DNA of 63,643 nt, from NCBI RefSeq assembly GCF_016055025.1, contig NZ_JAECVW010000011.1; one strand, 5' to 3'. Made by a program: the position numbers and the translations under genes. Below are positions 1-8,638 of this stretch, one piece after another. Each line of letters starts with the position of its first letter. Positions within the stretch are counted from its first letter, which is position 1. The notes under the pieces were generated by a model. That model saw only the letters and a list, made by a program, of their open reading frames with translations, had not been told where the DNA came from and made no database searches. Source of the DNA: Thermoactinomyces intermedius. GTDB lineage: Bacteria > Bacillota > Bacilli > Thermoactinomycetales > Thermoactinomycetaceae.

Positions 1-213
1 TTTTTGATGTTCATACAAGGATTTATCGAGCGCCTTGATATGTCAAAAATCCCCGGGGTTGCTCGTAAAAGCTGAAACCCGCATGAAATAAAGGAAAAAG
101 CCACTTCGTTTTGACTTGATACATAAAAAATAACTTAAATGCTCTTTAAAAAACGAAGGTGCTCGAAAAACCATATTGAACCTCAAGCGTGTCAAGGGTT
201 TCAGACGCATGCA
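1..213 (+). promoter_or_regulatory. CRISPR leader, left array
   Basis: This AT-rich stretch without a gene lies directly before the first repeat, on the side expected for a leader because the repeats end in ATTGAAAC. Positions 151-213 match the reverse complement of 63581-63643 at 62 of 63 bases, so both arrays share a leader. The start of transcription cannot be placed from sequence alone. Confidence 0.8.
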
Positions 214-619
214 GTCAAAATGGTTACACCTCTTCTAGAGGATTGAAACATTTTGGTAGTGTTTTCGGATGTTTTTTCAACCGTGTCAAAATGGTTACAC
301 CTCTTCTAGAGGATTGAAACCCTAGTAGTTCGTCAACTTCCTTCTTTTGTTCGTCCGTTAGGTCAAAATGGTTACACCTCTTCTAGAGGATTGAAACTTA
401 TTAACAGGCTCACTGGTGTACTACCACTACACCGTCAAAATGGTTACACCTCTTCTAGAGGATTGAAACCTTCCAAACAAACAACTTTTCTGTATATAGC
501 ATAGTTCCGTCAAAATGGTTACACCTCTTCTAGAGGATTGAAACACCCAAACCTCGTTCAGATCCTTACATCCCTGATACACTGTCAAAATGGTTACACC
601 TCTTTTGGAGGATTGAAAC
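214..619 (+). CRISPR. CRISPR array, 6 repeats of 36 nt, 5 spacers
   Basis: Repeats lie at 214-249, 285-320, 362-397, 434-469, 509-544 and 584-619; spacers are 35, 41, 36, 39 and 39 nt. Each repeat begins GTCAAAATGG, carries the small hairpin CCTCT/AGAGG and ends ATTGAAAC, the typical 5' handle of type I and III crRNAs. The last repeat has two changes (CTTCTAGAG to CTTTTGGAG) that keep the hairpin by a G-T pair, marking the old, leader-distal end. The subtype cannot be fixed without cas genes, and none intact is present in the window. Confidence 0.97.
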
Positions 620-655
620 AAAAAAGCCCTCTCCGGATATGGAGAGGGCTTTTAA
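620..655. terminator. Bidirectional terminator after the left array
   Basis: A 13-bp stem (AAAAGCCCTCTCC, 622-634, with 641-653) and 6-nt loop, with a T run on the plus strand and six T on the minus strand. It can end the CRISPR transcript and the leftward pseudogene. Confidence 0.85.
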
Positions 656-1250
656 TTATTGCCCAGGCATATGGAGATAATGGAACGGATCGGCCAATAA
701 TTTATCAAATTGACGGCTGACTGAATGATATCCGATCGCATATGCACCGAGCCTCGGAGCCCAGGCAGCATAACACCGGCAAGCATTGATGACACGTTGC
801 TTGATAGTGTTATCCGTGGGAGTATCTTTCCAACCGCCGCCAGGAATCGCTGCGCCACGGGATTCATAGTCATCCCTTGTGGCCATACTGATGATAAAGC
901 GGACATAATATTGAATTGCCCCTTCATCATAGAGATCCTGCAAAGCTTGTCCACATGCTGCATGGTCCTGGATGGATATCGTGATAACTCAAGGTATAGT
1001 GGTCCGCATCCGGATAAAGGTCAATATACTTTTGAATTATGTTTTTCGCTTCATTCACCGTTACACTTTCCCCGCCGTCGCTGTTCGGATCATCAAGATA
1101 TTCAATATGCTGATTTTCAGCTGGTACCCCAAGCTGCCGGAGAGCATTATAAAACTCCTCCATCCGGGCTTCCGCAAATTGCTCAACTGTCAACGGTTTA
1201 TACCCCTCAAACTCCGGAATGTGTTTAATTTCCCGGCGTTGTGATGGATA
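656..1250 (-). pseudogene. Frameshifted gene of unknown function, toxin-domain-like
   Basis: Two minus-strand frames continue one another. The upstream frame (about 1250-960) contains LTVEQFAEARMEEFYNALRQ and LDDPNSDGGESVTVNEAKN; the downstream frame (to 656) starts near DHAACGQALQDLYDEGA and ends HMPGQ. They meet at about 965, where an extra G in a GG pair would explain the shift. The upstream frame is open back to 1250 without a good start or SD, so the 5' end is also damaged. I do not recognise the family. A shorter relic of the same sequence lies at 46873-46979, which shows it was once a real and mobile or duplicated coding unit. The size and decay resemble C-terminal domains of polymorphic toxins, but that is a guess. 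Confidence 0.6.
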
Positions 1251-1322
1251 TCATACGGAGATGTTTATGAACGCCGTTCAGGAATGGGCGGATCATCCGG
1301 AGGAATGGCTTTGATCTTTTCC

Positions 1323-1359
1323 AAAAAAGCCGGCTGTACTTTTCACAGCCGGTTTTTTT
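1323..1359. terminator. Bidirectional terminator
   Basis: Stem CCGGCTGT (1330-1337) with ACAGCCGG (1345-1352), flanked by A and T runs, so it works on both strands. It ends the leftward DinB gene. Confidence 0.85.
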
Positions 1360-1388
1360 CTCCTGAATCCCGGGCACACAGAAGAGTT

Positions 1389-1892
1389 TTACAGAGGGGG
1401 ATTTTCCACGCCCAAACGGATCCAATCTTCTTTGGGCGGACCATAAACGCCAAAAGGTTTTAATCCGGCTTGCCGGATCAGAACCGTCAATTGGCCGCGA
1501 TGATGGATTGTGTGTTTGATCAGTCCCATTAAAATTTGGGCATTGGTCTCTTCTCTTCCGAAAGCGGTTTGCACTTCTTTTAATGTCTCGTCATTCCACT
1601 GCTGCGAAATGGCTTTGGCGGCATTGGCGCTTACGTTTTTAAAGGTTTCGGCGATTTCTTTGGCCGATGGCGGAACTTGATCGGCATTTTCCACCGGATC
1701 GATTTTCAAGCCGAATTCAGCCAAATATTCCGGGATGCAGGTGGTTAAATGCCACGCGATTCTCCCCAGTGTGCGGCCTCCGGGATAAACTTGTTGTTTT
1801 AAGGAAGCATCGGTCAGCCCGTCCAATACGTTTTGTGTCAAAAAGGCTTCCCGGTTCCACTCTTTGATGAAGTCTGACACGGTTACGTACAT
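1389..1892 (-). CDS. DinB-family metal-dependent protein
   Basis: This 167-residue four-helix-bundle protein belongs to the DinB/YfiT family, whose members bind a divalent metal through three histidines and often act as thiol-dependent transferases or hydrolases. The visible ligands are His48 (RIAWHLTT) and His127 and His131 in KHTIHHRGQL, the usual spacing. The length is typical. It is divergent from a YafY-type regulator at 2003, with a perfect dyad between them at 1960-1978, so the regulator probably controls both genes. The substrate cannot be told from sequence. Confidence 0.85.
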   Translation of the reverse strand: MYVTVSDFIKEWNREAFLTQNVLDGLTDASLKQQVYPGGRTLGRIAWHLTTCIPEYLAEFGLKIDPVENADQVPPSAKEIAETFKNVSANAAKAISQQWNDETLKEVQTAFGREETNAQILMGLIKHTIHHRGQLTVLIRQAGLKPFGVYGPPKEDWIRLGVENPPL

Positions 1893-1959
1893 TTCCTCAT
1901 TCCTCCATTGTTGATTGACTGCTGTTATTATTTATCCGCCAACCATGATATATTATGAT

Positions 1960-1978
1960 GGTGACAACCCTTGTCACC
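1960..1978. promoter_or_regulatory. Perfect dyad, likely operator
   Basis: GGTGACAA and TTGTCACC are perfect inverted halves separated by CCC, in the gap between the divergent DinB and YafY-type genes. The position suits autoregulation by the WYL regulator; binding is inferred. Confidence 0.55.
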
Positions 1979-2002
1979 GTTTCAAAGAATTTGGAGGTTT
2001 CC

Positions 2003-2953
2003 ATGTCCAAGGCGAGACGATTGAATGAAATGATCATGCTGGTAAACCGGAAAAAAAGATTTACCGTCCGGGAATTGGCTCAGGAATTCGGGGTTTCCAA
2101 ACGGACCATTTTGCGGGATTTGCAAGAGTTGAGCGCGATGGGAGTGCCGTTGTATTCTGAAACCGGGCCGAACGGAGGGTATCGGGTTTTAAAGGAAAGA
2201 GTGCTCCCTCCCATTGCATTTACCGGGGAAGAAGTGATTGCGGTCTTTTTTGCCATTTACGCATTGAGGCATTATCTCTCTCTTCCTTTTGATGTGGAGT
2301 ATGAATCCGTCATCAAGAAATTTTATTTAAATCTCTCCGGAGACCTGCGGGACACCATTGACAAGATGAAAGACCGGATGGACTTTGTCACCGTCCATCA
2401 ACAAGAACAGATCCCTTTTTTGAAACCATTGCTGAAAGCGGCGGTCCGGCAGGAAGTGTTAAACATCCGGTATCAAACGGGTGAAAAAACCAGTTGCCGG
2501 AAGATTCAACCGGTCGGGGTTTATGCCAGAGACGGAAAATGGTATTGTCCGGCTTATTGTTTTTTGCGAAAAGAATACCGGGTTTTCCGGTGTGACCGGA
2601 TCCTGTCGGCGGAAGTTGACGAAAACACGAAGCCGGTCGATTTATCGGAGGTCGGTTTGAAAAATCGTTTTTCGCTGATGAACCGGAATCGGGAAATGAT
2701 GGAAATGGTTGTGGAGCTCACCCGAAACGGGACAGAAAAATTTCAACCGGTTCCGTGGCCCGGTCTGTCGCTGGAAAAACGGGAAGACGGTTCGGGTTTG
2801 ATTACGGGGAGAATTGCCAAAGACGATCTTCCTTTTTTCGCAGACTATTTTCTGGCATACGGCGAGCATGCTTTGGTCAAGAAGCCGCTTGCATTAAAAA
2901 AGCTTCTGAAAGAAAGATTGGCAAAAGCTCTTGAACAATACCGCACGGTTTAG
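2003..2953 (+). CDS. YafY-type transcriptional regulator (HTH + WYL)
   Basis: A 316-residue regulator. The N-terminal helix-turn-helix of the HTH_11 type includes RELAQEFGVSKRTILRDLQE, followed by a WYL ligand-sensing domain (about residues 130-230, with the QPVGVYARDGKWYCPAYC stretch) and a C-terminal WCX-like extension. I place the start at ATG 2003 (MSKARRLNEM) because TTGGAGG lies five to six bases upstream; an earlier in-frame ATG at 1955 would put the operator dyad inside the gene. DinB genes paired with YafY regulators are common in Bacillales. The ligand is unknown. Confidence 0.85.
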   Translation: MSKARRLNEMIMLVNRKKRFTVRELAQEFGVSKRTILRDLQELSAMGVPLYSETGPNGGYRVLKERVLPPIAFTGEEVIAVFFAIYALRHYLSLPFDVEYESVIKKFYLNLSGDLRDTIDKMKDRMDFVTVHQQEQIPFLKPLLKAAVRQEVLNIRYQTGEKTSCRKIQPVGVYARDGKWYCPAYCFLRKEYRVFRCDRILSAEVDENTKPVDLSEVGLKNRFSLMNRNREMMEMVVELTRNGTEKFQPVPWPGLSLEKREDGSGLITGRIAKDDLPFFADYFLAYGEHALVKKPLALKKLLKERLAKALEQYRTV

Positions 2954-3035
2954 TTTCTTGCAGGCGGTGAACGGCCAACGGGATGGATGCGGCACAGGTT
3001 GTTTGTGTGGCAAGCAGAGGTTGCATTCTCTTACA

Positions 3036-3065
3036 TTGACTCCTTAAAATAAGCGGATGTATAAT
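3036..3065 (+). promoter_or_regulatory. Sigma-A promoter of asnS
   Basis: TTGACT (3036-3041) and TATAAT (3060-3065) are separated by 18 bases, 40 bases before the GTG start. The leader is too short for a T-box. Confidence 0.8.
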
Positions 3066-3104
3066 AAAATTCAATGTGATTCTTATCGGATGGAGGGTAC
3101 ACAG

Positions 3105-4397
3105 GTGTTAACGACAATTAAAGAAATAGCCAGCCATGTGGGAAAAGAAGTTAAACTGGGCGGATGGCTTTACAATAAACGTTCGAGCGGAAAAATCCAA
3201 TTTTTGCAGCTTCGGGACGGAACCGGCTTCATTCAGGGGGTGCTGGTTAAAAGTCAAGTGGCTCCGGAAGTTTGGGACGCCGCCAAACAATTGACACAAG
3301 AAAGCTCATTGTACATATGGGGAACCGTGCGGGAAGATGAACGGGCACCCGGCGGTTTTGAGTTGGATGTGACCAACCTCGAAGTGATTCAGGTGGCGGA
3401 AGAATACCCGATTGCGAAAAAGGAACACGGGGTGGACTTTTTGTTGGACCACCGCCATTTATGGATCCGTTCCCCCCGGCAACGTGCCATTTTGACCATT
3501 CGGGCTGAAATTATCAAAGCCTTGCAACAATACTTGAATGACGAAGGCTTCACATTGGTGGATCCGCCGGTTTTGACGCCGTCTTCTTGTGAAGGGACCA
3601 CCAACCTGTTTCACACCAAGTATTTCGATGAGGACGCCTATTTGACGCAAAGCGGCCAGTTGTACATGGAAGCCGCCGCGATGACGTTGCGAAAAGTTTA
3701 TTCATTCGGTCCGACGTTCCGTGCGGAAAAATCCAAAACCAGACGTCATCTGATTGAATTTTGGATGATCGAGCCGGAAATGGCTTTTGTGGAACATGAA
3801 GAAAGCCTGAAAATCCAAGAGAATATGGTGGCCCATGTTGTCCGGCATGTATTGGACAACTGCGAAGCGGAATTAAAAACATTGGGACGGGATATCAGCC
3901 GCCTGGAAAAAGTGACTGCTCCGTTCCCGCGCATCACTTATGATGAAGCCGTGGAACTTCTTCACAAAGAAGGATTTTCCGATTTTGAGTGGGGGGAAGA
4001 CTTCGGGGCGCCCCATGAAACGAAAATTGCCGAAAGCTTTGAGAAACCGGTCTTTATCACCCACTATCCGACAGAGATCAAGGCTTTCTATATGAAGCCG
4101 GATCCGAACCGACCGGAAGTGGTTTTGTGTGCGGATTTGATCGCTCCCGAAGGCTACGGGGAAATCATTGGCGGAAGCCAGCGGATTGATGATCCGGAAC
4201 TGATGCGTCAACGATATGAAGAACATAACTTGCCGAAAGAAGCTTATCAGTGGTATATGGATTTGAGAAAATACGGAAGCGTCCCCCATTCCGGATTCGG
4301 ATTGGGATTGGAAAGGACGGTGGCCTGGATTTGCGGATTGGATCACGTCCGGGAAACCATCCCGTTCCCGCGGATGCTCAATCGGTTATATCCATAA
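3105..4397 (+). CDS. asnS: Asparaginyl-tRNA synthetase
   Basis: Class IIb aminoacyl-tRNA synthetase that charges tRNA-Asn in the cytoplasm. The N-terminal OB-fold carries GGWLYNKRSSGKIQFLQLRD; the catalytic core shows motif 2 (SFGPTFRAEKSKTRRHLIEF) and motif 3 (GFGLGLERTVAWICG). The GTG start at 3105, seven bases after GGAGGG, gives 430 residues, which I recall as the length of the Bacillus enzyme; an upstream ATG at 3057 would sit inside the -10 box region. The downstream dnaD is as in Bacillus, but nth does not follow. Confidence 0.96.
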   Translation: MLTTIKEIASHVGKEVKLGGWLYNKRSSGKIQFLQLRDGTGFIQGVLVKSQVAPEVWDAAKQLTQESSLYIWGTVREDERAPGGFELDVTNLEVIQVAEEYPIAKKEHGVDFLLDHRHLWIRSPRQRAILTIRAEIIKALQQYLNDEGFTLVDPPVLTPSSCEGTTNLFHTKYFDEDAYLTQSGQLYMEAAAMTLRKVYSFGPTFRAEKSKTRRHLIEFWMIEPEMAFVEHEESLKIQENMVAHVVRHVLDNCEAELKTLGRDISRLEKVTAPFPRITYDEAVELLHKEGFSDFEWGEDFGAPHETKIAESFEKPVFITHYPTEIKAFYMKPDPNRPEVVLCADLIAPEGYGEIIGGSQRIDDPELMRQRYEEHNLPKEAYQWYMDLRKYGSVPHSGFGLGLERTVAWICGLDHVRETIPFPRMLNRLYP

Positions 4398-4405
4398 TAG
4401 AAAAG

Positions 4406-4440
4406 GATAAAGCATCGGTTTTTTTGCCGGTGCTTTTATC
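4406..4440 (+). terminator. Weak hairpin after asnS
   Basis: Imperfect stem GATAAAGCATCGG with CCGGTGCTTTTATC and a T-rich loop, but a poor T tail. It may only partly stop transcription into dnaD. Confidence 0.45.
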
Positions 4441-4508
4441 CATTTTTCAAGTCTGTCTCGGAAAACCGGATCATGGTATAGTGGAGGATAAGAGAGGTGT
4501 GAAAGAGC

Positions 4509-5234
4509 ATGGACCGGAAGGAAACGGTGCAAGCGGCAATGGTTCATCTCCTGAAACAAGGATTCGTGTCTTTGCCCGTTCTTTTGTTTACGGAGTATAA
4601 ACGGCTCGGACTGACGGAAACCGAAGCCATGTTGCTGATTCATCTTTATATTTATCAGGAAAAAGAAAACAAGACGTTCCCGACTGTGGCGGAATTGGAA
4701 GAGCGCATGAGCCTCAGCCAACATCAAATCGTGGACTTGATTCAGCGTTTGTTGCACGGCGGATTTATCCGGATTGAAGAAGGTCACGAACACGGGATCC
4801 GGAGTGAAAGTTACGAGTTGACCCCGCTGTTTCAGCAATTGGTCTCATCGTATCTGGATCATAAACAGAAAAAAACCGAATCGGACAGCGAAAGTTATCA
4901 ACAAATATTCCGCATGTTTGAACTGGAATTCGGCCGGGCCCTGTCCCCGATGGAATGCCAGATGTTGTCCCAATGGATTGATGAAGACGGCTATTCAGAG
5001 GAGATCATCGAAGCCGCTCTCCGCGAAGCCGTGTTTTGCGGGAAAGTGAATTTTCGTTATATTGACCGGATTTTGCTGGAATGGCATAAAAACAATGTGC
5101 GCACGGCGGAAGAGGCGGCCGAGTATTCGCGCAAATTCAGGCAAAAAGGAAGTTTATATCAGGCCAATGTGAAGGAAAAGCCGGTTCTGAGTGAAAATGG
5201 GTTTTCTTTTTACAACTGGGTGAATCAAGAGTAG
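4509..5234 (+). CDS. dnaD: DNA replication initiation protein DnaD
   Basis: A 241-residue primosomal protein that acts with DnaB and DnaI to load the replicative helicase at oriC and at restart sites. The N-terminal winged-helix part (about residues 20-105, LPVLLFTEYKRLGLTETEAM) is followed by a DnaD C-terminal domain with the YxxxIxxxW-type motif near NFRYIDRILLEWHKNN. SD AGAGGTG precedes ATG 4509. It follows asnS at 111 bases, the conserved Bacillales order, and ends in a strong terminator, so nth is missing from its usual place here. Confidence 0.94.
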   Translation: MDRKETVQAAMVHLLKQGFVSLPVLLFTEYKRLGLTETEAMLLIHLYIYQEKENKTFPTVAELEERMSLSQHQIVDLIQRLLHGGFIRIEEGHEHGIRSESYELTPLFQQLVSSYLDHKQKKTESDSESYQQIFRMFELEFGRALSPMECQMLSQWIDEDGYSEEIIEAALREAVFCGKVNFRYIDRILLEWHKNNVRTAEEAAEYSRKFRQKGSLYQANVKEKPVLSENGFSFYNWVNQE

Positions 5235-5262
5235 CGGAAGAACGTTCTTCCGTTCTTTTTTT
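5235..5262 (+). terminator. Terminator after dnaD
   Basis: An 18-bp perfect palindrome (CGGAAGAAC and GTTCTTCCG) abuts the dnaD stop and is followed by TTCTTTTTTT. Confidence 0.85.
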
Positions 5263-5303
5263 ACCTGCATGCGAAATGGAATTTTATATGTAATTAATTT
5301 ATA

Positions 5304-5332
5304 TTGAAATAATATTTCATATTGGATATAAT
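5304..5332 (+). promoter_or_regulatory. murQ promoter with overlapping dyad
   Basis: TTGAAA (5304-5309) and TATAAT (5327-5332) are 17 bases apart. The inverted repeat TGAAAT-AAT-ATTTCA (5305-5319) covers the -35 box, where a repressor such as the RpiR-family MurR encoded two genes on could block transcription. Confidence 0.7.
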
Positions 5333-5362
5333 GAAAGCGCATTCAAGATTGGGGGGTATTAC

Positions 5363-6277
5363 ATGGAAGAAGAGCTGAGTCGTCTGACGACCGAGTCCCG
5401 AAATGAACGAAGCAAACAGATTGACAAGATGGATACAATAGAGATTTTAAGACAGATCAATGCGGAAGATCAAAAAGTGGCTCAAGCCGTCAAGGAGGTG
5501 CTTCCGGATATTGAGGTGGCGGTGGAGTATGTTTGCGATTCTTTTTCCCGCGGAGGGCGGCTGATTTACATGGGAGCCGGAACCAGCGGACGGCTGGGGG
5601 TTCTCGATGCCGTTGAGTGCCCGCCCACCTTCAGCACGCCTCCGGAACAGGTTGTCGGTTTGATGGCGGGGGGCGAAAAAGCGTTTGTGAAAGCCGTTGA
5701 AGGGGCGGAAGATAACGAAAAACTGGGGGAAGAAGATTTAAAGACGATTGGCTTGACGGAAAAGGACACAGTCATCGGCATCGCCGCCAGCGGAAGAACC
5801 CCGTATGTGATCGGAGCACTCCGGTATGCGCGAAGCATCGGAGCCCACACGGTGGCCCTTTCCAGCAATCGCGATGCACGCATCAGCCAGGTGGCCGGTC
5901 ATGCCATTGAAGTTATTGTGGGACCCGAAGTGTTGACGGGTTCGACCCGGATGAAAGCAGGAACCGCCCACAAAATGATTTTAAACATGATTTCCACCAC
6001 TGCGATGATTCGCATGGGGAAAGTGTATGAAAATTTGATGGTGGATGTCAAAATCAGCAATTACAAATTGCAGAAACGGGCCATCAACATCATCCGCACC
6101 ATTACCGGCTTGTCCGGACGGGAAGCGGAAGACTTGCTCCGGCGTGCCCGGAATGAAGTGAAAACGGCCATTGTGATGCATTTGTCTGAAACCGGCTATG
6201 AAGAAGCCAAAGGATTGCTCGAAAAGTCCAACGGGCACGTCCGCGAAGCCATTACGCTCGGGATCCGGTCCCGTTAA
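5363..6277 (+). CDS. murQ: N-acetylmuramic acid 6-phosphate etherase
   Basis: Cleaves the lactyl ether of MurNAc-6-P to give GlcNAc-6-P and D-lactate in cell-wall recycling. The 304 residues include a SIS sugar-phosphate domain with YMGAGTSGRLGVLDAVECPP, which contains the conserved catalytic glutamate region, and GSTRMKAGTAHKMILNM near the second half. The start follows a GGGGGG-type SD. It is first in an operon with the regulator and the MurNAc PTS permease, matching the Bacillus subtilis ybbI-ybbH-ybbF order. Confidence 0.95.
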   Translation: MEEELSRLTTESRNERSKQIDKMDTIEILRQINAEDQKVAQAVKEVLPDIEVAVEYVCDSFSRGGRLIYMGAGTSGRLGVLDAVECPPTFSTPPEQVVGLMAGGEKAFVKAVEGAEDNEKLGEEDLKTIGLTEKDTVIGIAASGRTPYVIGALRYARSIGAHTVALSSNRDARISQVAGHAIEVIVGPEVLTGSTRMKAGTAHKMILNMISTTAMIRMGKVYENLMVDVKISNYKLQKRAINIIRTITGLSGREAEDLLRRARNEVKTAIVMHLSETGYEEAKGLLEKSNGHVREAITLGIRSR

Positions 6278-6292
6278 CGGGAGGGAAGGAAG

Positions 6293-7144
6293 TTGTCTGC
6301 AGGAGGACTTCATCGTTTGCGCTTGATGTTGGATCAATTGTCGGCGGCCGAGCGGAAAATCGCCGAATATATTTTGGCTCATCCACAGGAAGCGGTTCAC
6401 GAGACTGCGGCCGGGTTGGGGAAACGGACGGGCACCAGCGGGGCAACGGTGGTCCGTTTATGCAAGTCCCTGCAATTAAACGGGTTTCAAGATTTAAAAA
6501 TGCGAATCGCCGGTGATCTGGCCAAGCCGGAGGAAAGCGGCTACCGGGATATCCGGCCCGAAGAGCCGGCCGGGTTGATATTGCAAAAAATGACCATCAA
6601 CAGTGTGCAAAGCTTGCGCGACACGGCCGAGGTTCTGGACTTGAAAGAGTTGGAAAGGGCGGTGGATGCTTTATTAAAAGCCAACCAAGTCCACTTTTTC
6701 GGAGTGGGGGCTTCCCACATCATCGCTTTGGATGCCAGACAAAAGTGGCTGCGAATCAACAAAGGGGTGACTGCTTTTTCTGACTTGCACCTGGTTGCCA
6801 CCCAAATTGCCAACGCCAAACCCGGGGATGTGGTGTTTGCCATTTCATATTCGGGGGAGACCCCGGAAGTTGTGAGGATTTTGCGCTTGGCCAAAGAGTA
6901 TGGACTCAAAACCATCAGCCTGACCAAATATGGTTCGTCCACGGTGGCTGATCTATCGGAAATCCGCTTGCATATCGCTTCTTCCGGGGAAGCCGTTTTT
7001 CGCAGCGGGGCGACTTCTTCCCGGATTGCGCAGCTTCATGTGATTGATACCTTGTTTTTGGCGATGGCCGGAAAAGAGTATGACCAAACCGTCCGCTTGT
7101 TGGATAAAACCCGGAAAGCCACCCGGCGGCTGAAAGAAATTTAA
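6293..7144 (+). CDS. murR: RpiR/MurR-family regulator
   Basis: A 283-residue regulator with an N-terminal RpiR helix-turn-helix (GKRTGTSGATVVRLCKSLQL) and a C-terminal SIS domain (VHFFGVGASHIIALDARQKW and AISYSGETPEVVRILR) that senses a phosphosugar, probably MurNAc-6-P. The start is TTG 6293 after GGGAGGGAAGGAAG. It lies 15 bases after murQ and 21 before murP, so it is co-transcribed with the genes it likely represses. Confidence 0.88.
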   Translation: MSAGGLHRLRLMLDQLSAAERKIAEYILAHPQEAVHETAAGLGKRTGTSGATVVRLCKSLQLNGFQDLKMRIAGDLAKPEESGYRDIRPEEPAGLILQKMTINSVQSLRDTAEVLDLKELERAVDALLKANQVHFFGVGASHIIALDARQKWLRINKGVTAFSDLHLVATQIANAKPGDVVFAISYSGETPEVVRILRLAKEYGLKTISLTKYGSSTVADLSEIRLHIASSGEAVFRSGATSSRIAQLHVIDTLFLAMAGKEYDQTVRLLDKTRKATRRLKEI

Positions 7145-7165
7145 CCGGCAGGAAGGAGAATTGGG

Positions 7166-8527
7166 ATGGGAAAAGACAACAGCGTGCTGGCGCAAAAGAT
7201 TTTGCAGCATTTGGGGGGAGCCTCCAATATCGCTTCTTACACCCACTGCATGACGCGGCTTCGCGTCAAACCCAAAAATGAAAGCCTTGTCAATAAAGAG
7301 GCATTGAAGGAAATCGAAGGCGTCATCGGTGTGGTGGAGGAAGAAACGCTGCAAATTATTTTGGGGCCCGGAAAAGTGGCAAAGGTATACGAGGAATTCA
7401 AAATATTAATGAAAAATGCGGGCGAGTGGGATTTAAACGAACAAGCAAAGCAAAAGAGGGAAGAAATCAAGGAGAAAAACAAAACCCCGTTTAAACTGTT
7501 TTTAAGAAGAATCGCCAACATTTTCATCCCCTTGATTCCGGCTCTGGTGGCTTCGGGGCTCATCACGGGGATTACGAAAAGTGTGATGCAGGCCGGTTGG
7601 ATTGCGGAAACTTCCATGATCGCAACCGTCTTGACCGTGATGGGATCCGGATTGTTTTCATTCCTCGGGATTTTGGTCGGTTTAAATGCGGCCAAAGAGT
7701 TCGGAGGTTCCCCGGCTTTGGGAGCGTTGGCCGGCATTTTGGTGATCAACCCCGAAATTGCGAACATCACCTTGTTCGGGGAAGAATTGGTGCCGGGACG
7801 CGGCGGTCTGATCGGTGTCATGTTTGCCGCCATTTTTATTGCTTTTTTGGAACAACGGATTCGCCGCATCGTCCCGCAAGCGCTGGATATCATTGTTACG
7901 CCGACAATGGCCTTGCTGATTACCGGAATCATCACCTATGTGGTCTTTATGCCGATTGGCGGTTTGATTTCCGACGGGATTACCAAAGGATTGATGGCTA
8001 TCCTGGATACCGGCGGAGTGATTGCCGGATTTGTGCTGGGAGCCACCTTCCTCCCGCTGGTGGTGACCGGTTTGCACCAAGGTTTGACCCCGGTTCATCT
8101 GGAATTGATCCAATCCATCGGCAATGACCCGTTGCTCCCCATTCTGGCCATGGGAGGCGCGGGGCAAGTCGGGGCGGCCTTTGCCATCTATGTGAAAACA
8201 AAGAAGAAACGGTTGAAAAGGGCAATTGGCGGGGCGCTTCCGGCCGGTTTGCTCGGCATCGGGGAACCGCTGATTTTCGGGGTGACCTTGCCTTTGGGAA
8301 GGCCTTTTTTGACGGCGTGTCTGGGAGCAGGCGTGGGCGGGGCTTTTCAAGCTGTGTTTAAAGTGGCCACCATTGCCATCGGGGTTTCCGGTCTTCCTCT
8401 CACCTTTTTGGTGCTGCCCGGCCAAATCCTGTTGTATTTAAGCGGATTGGTCTTGTCTTATGCGGCAGGGTTTTTGTTTACCTATTGGTTTGGTTTTCGC
8501 GATGAAATGGCCGGCGGATTTGAATGA
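7166..8527 (+). CDS. murP: PTS N-acetylmuramic acid permease, EIIBC
   Basis: Membrane protein that imports and phosphorylates MurNAc. The N-terminal EIIB domain carries the phospho-cysteine at residue 28 (THCMTRLRV); the EIIC domain with about ten hydrophobic segments starts near residue 110 and shows GIGEPLIFGVTLPLGRPF, typical of the glucose superfamily. There is no EIIA domain, so a separate EIIA must supply phosphate, as for MurP of other bacteria. 453 residues; SD GGAAGGAGA. The product feeds MurQ, encoded two genes upstream. Confidence 0.92.
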   Translation: MGKDNSVLAQKILQHLGGASNIASYTHCMTRLRVKPKNESLVNKEALKEIEGVIGVVEEETLQIILGPGKVAKVYEEFKILMKNAGEWDLNEQAKQKREEIKEKNKTPFKLFLRRIANIFIPLIPALVASGLITGITKSVMQAGWIAETSMIATVLTVMGSGLFSFLGILVGLNAAKEFGGSPALGALAGILVINPEIANITLFGEELVPGRGGLIGVMFAAIFIAFLEQRIRRIVPQALDIIVTPTMALLITGIITYVVFMPIGGLISDGITKGLMAILDTGGVIAGFVLGATFLPLVVTGLHQGLTPVHLELIQSIGNDPLLPILAMGGAGQVGAAFAIYVKTKKKRLKRAIGGALPAGLLGIGEPLIFGVTLPLGRPFLTACLGAGVGGAFQAVFKVATIAIGVSGLPLTFLVLPGQILLYLSGLVLSYAAGFLFTYWFGFRDEMAGGFE

Positions 8528-8535
8528 TCGCGCTA

Positions 8536-8566
8536 AAAATACAGCCCGCTCCGGGCTGTATTTTTT
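8536..8566 (+). terminator. Terminator of the mur operon
   Basis: AAAATACAGCCCG pairs with CGGGCTGTATTTT across a three-base loop and ends in T, eight bases after the murP stop. Confidence 0.88.
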
Positions 8567-8638
8567 CTTCTGTATAGATTGCATCTTCCTTTCGGATACT
8601 AAACAGGACAATCAAGAATTTGCGGAGGAAGATTTCCA

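Noticed and set aside
427..621. Minus-strand frame across the left CRISPR array
   Set aside because: It repeats FQSSRRGVTILT because it is translated repeats and spacers.
2954..3104. T-box leader before asnS
   Set aside because: Only about 40 bases separate the promoter from the start; no room for a T-box.
7682..8425. 247-codon frame antisense to murP
   Set aside because: Composition is that of a shadow of a membrane protein gene (Gln/His/Gly-rich); murP is certain on the other strand.
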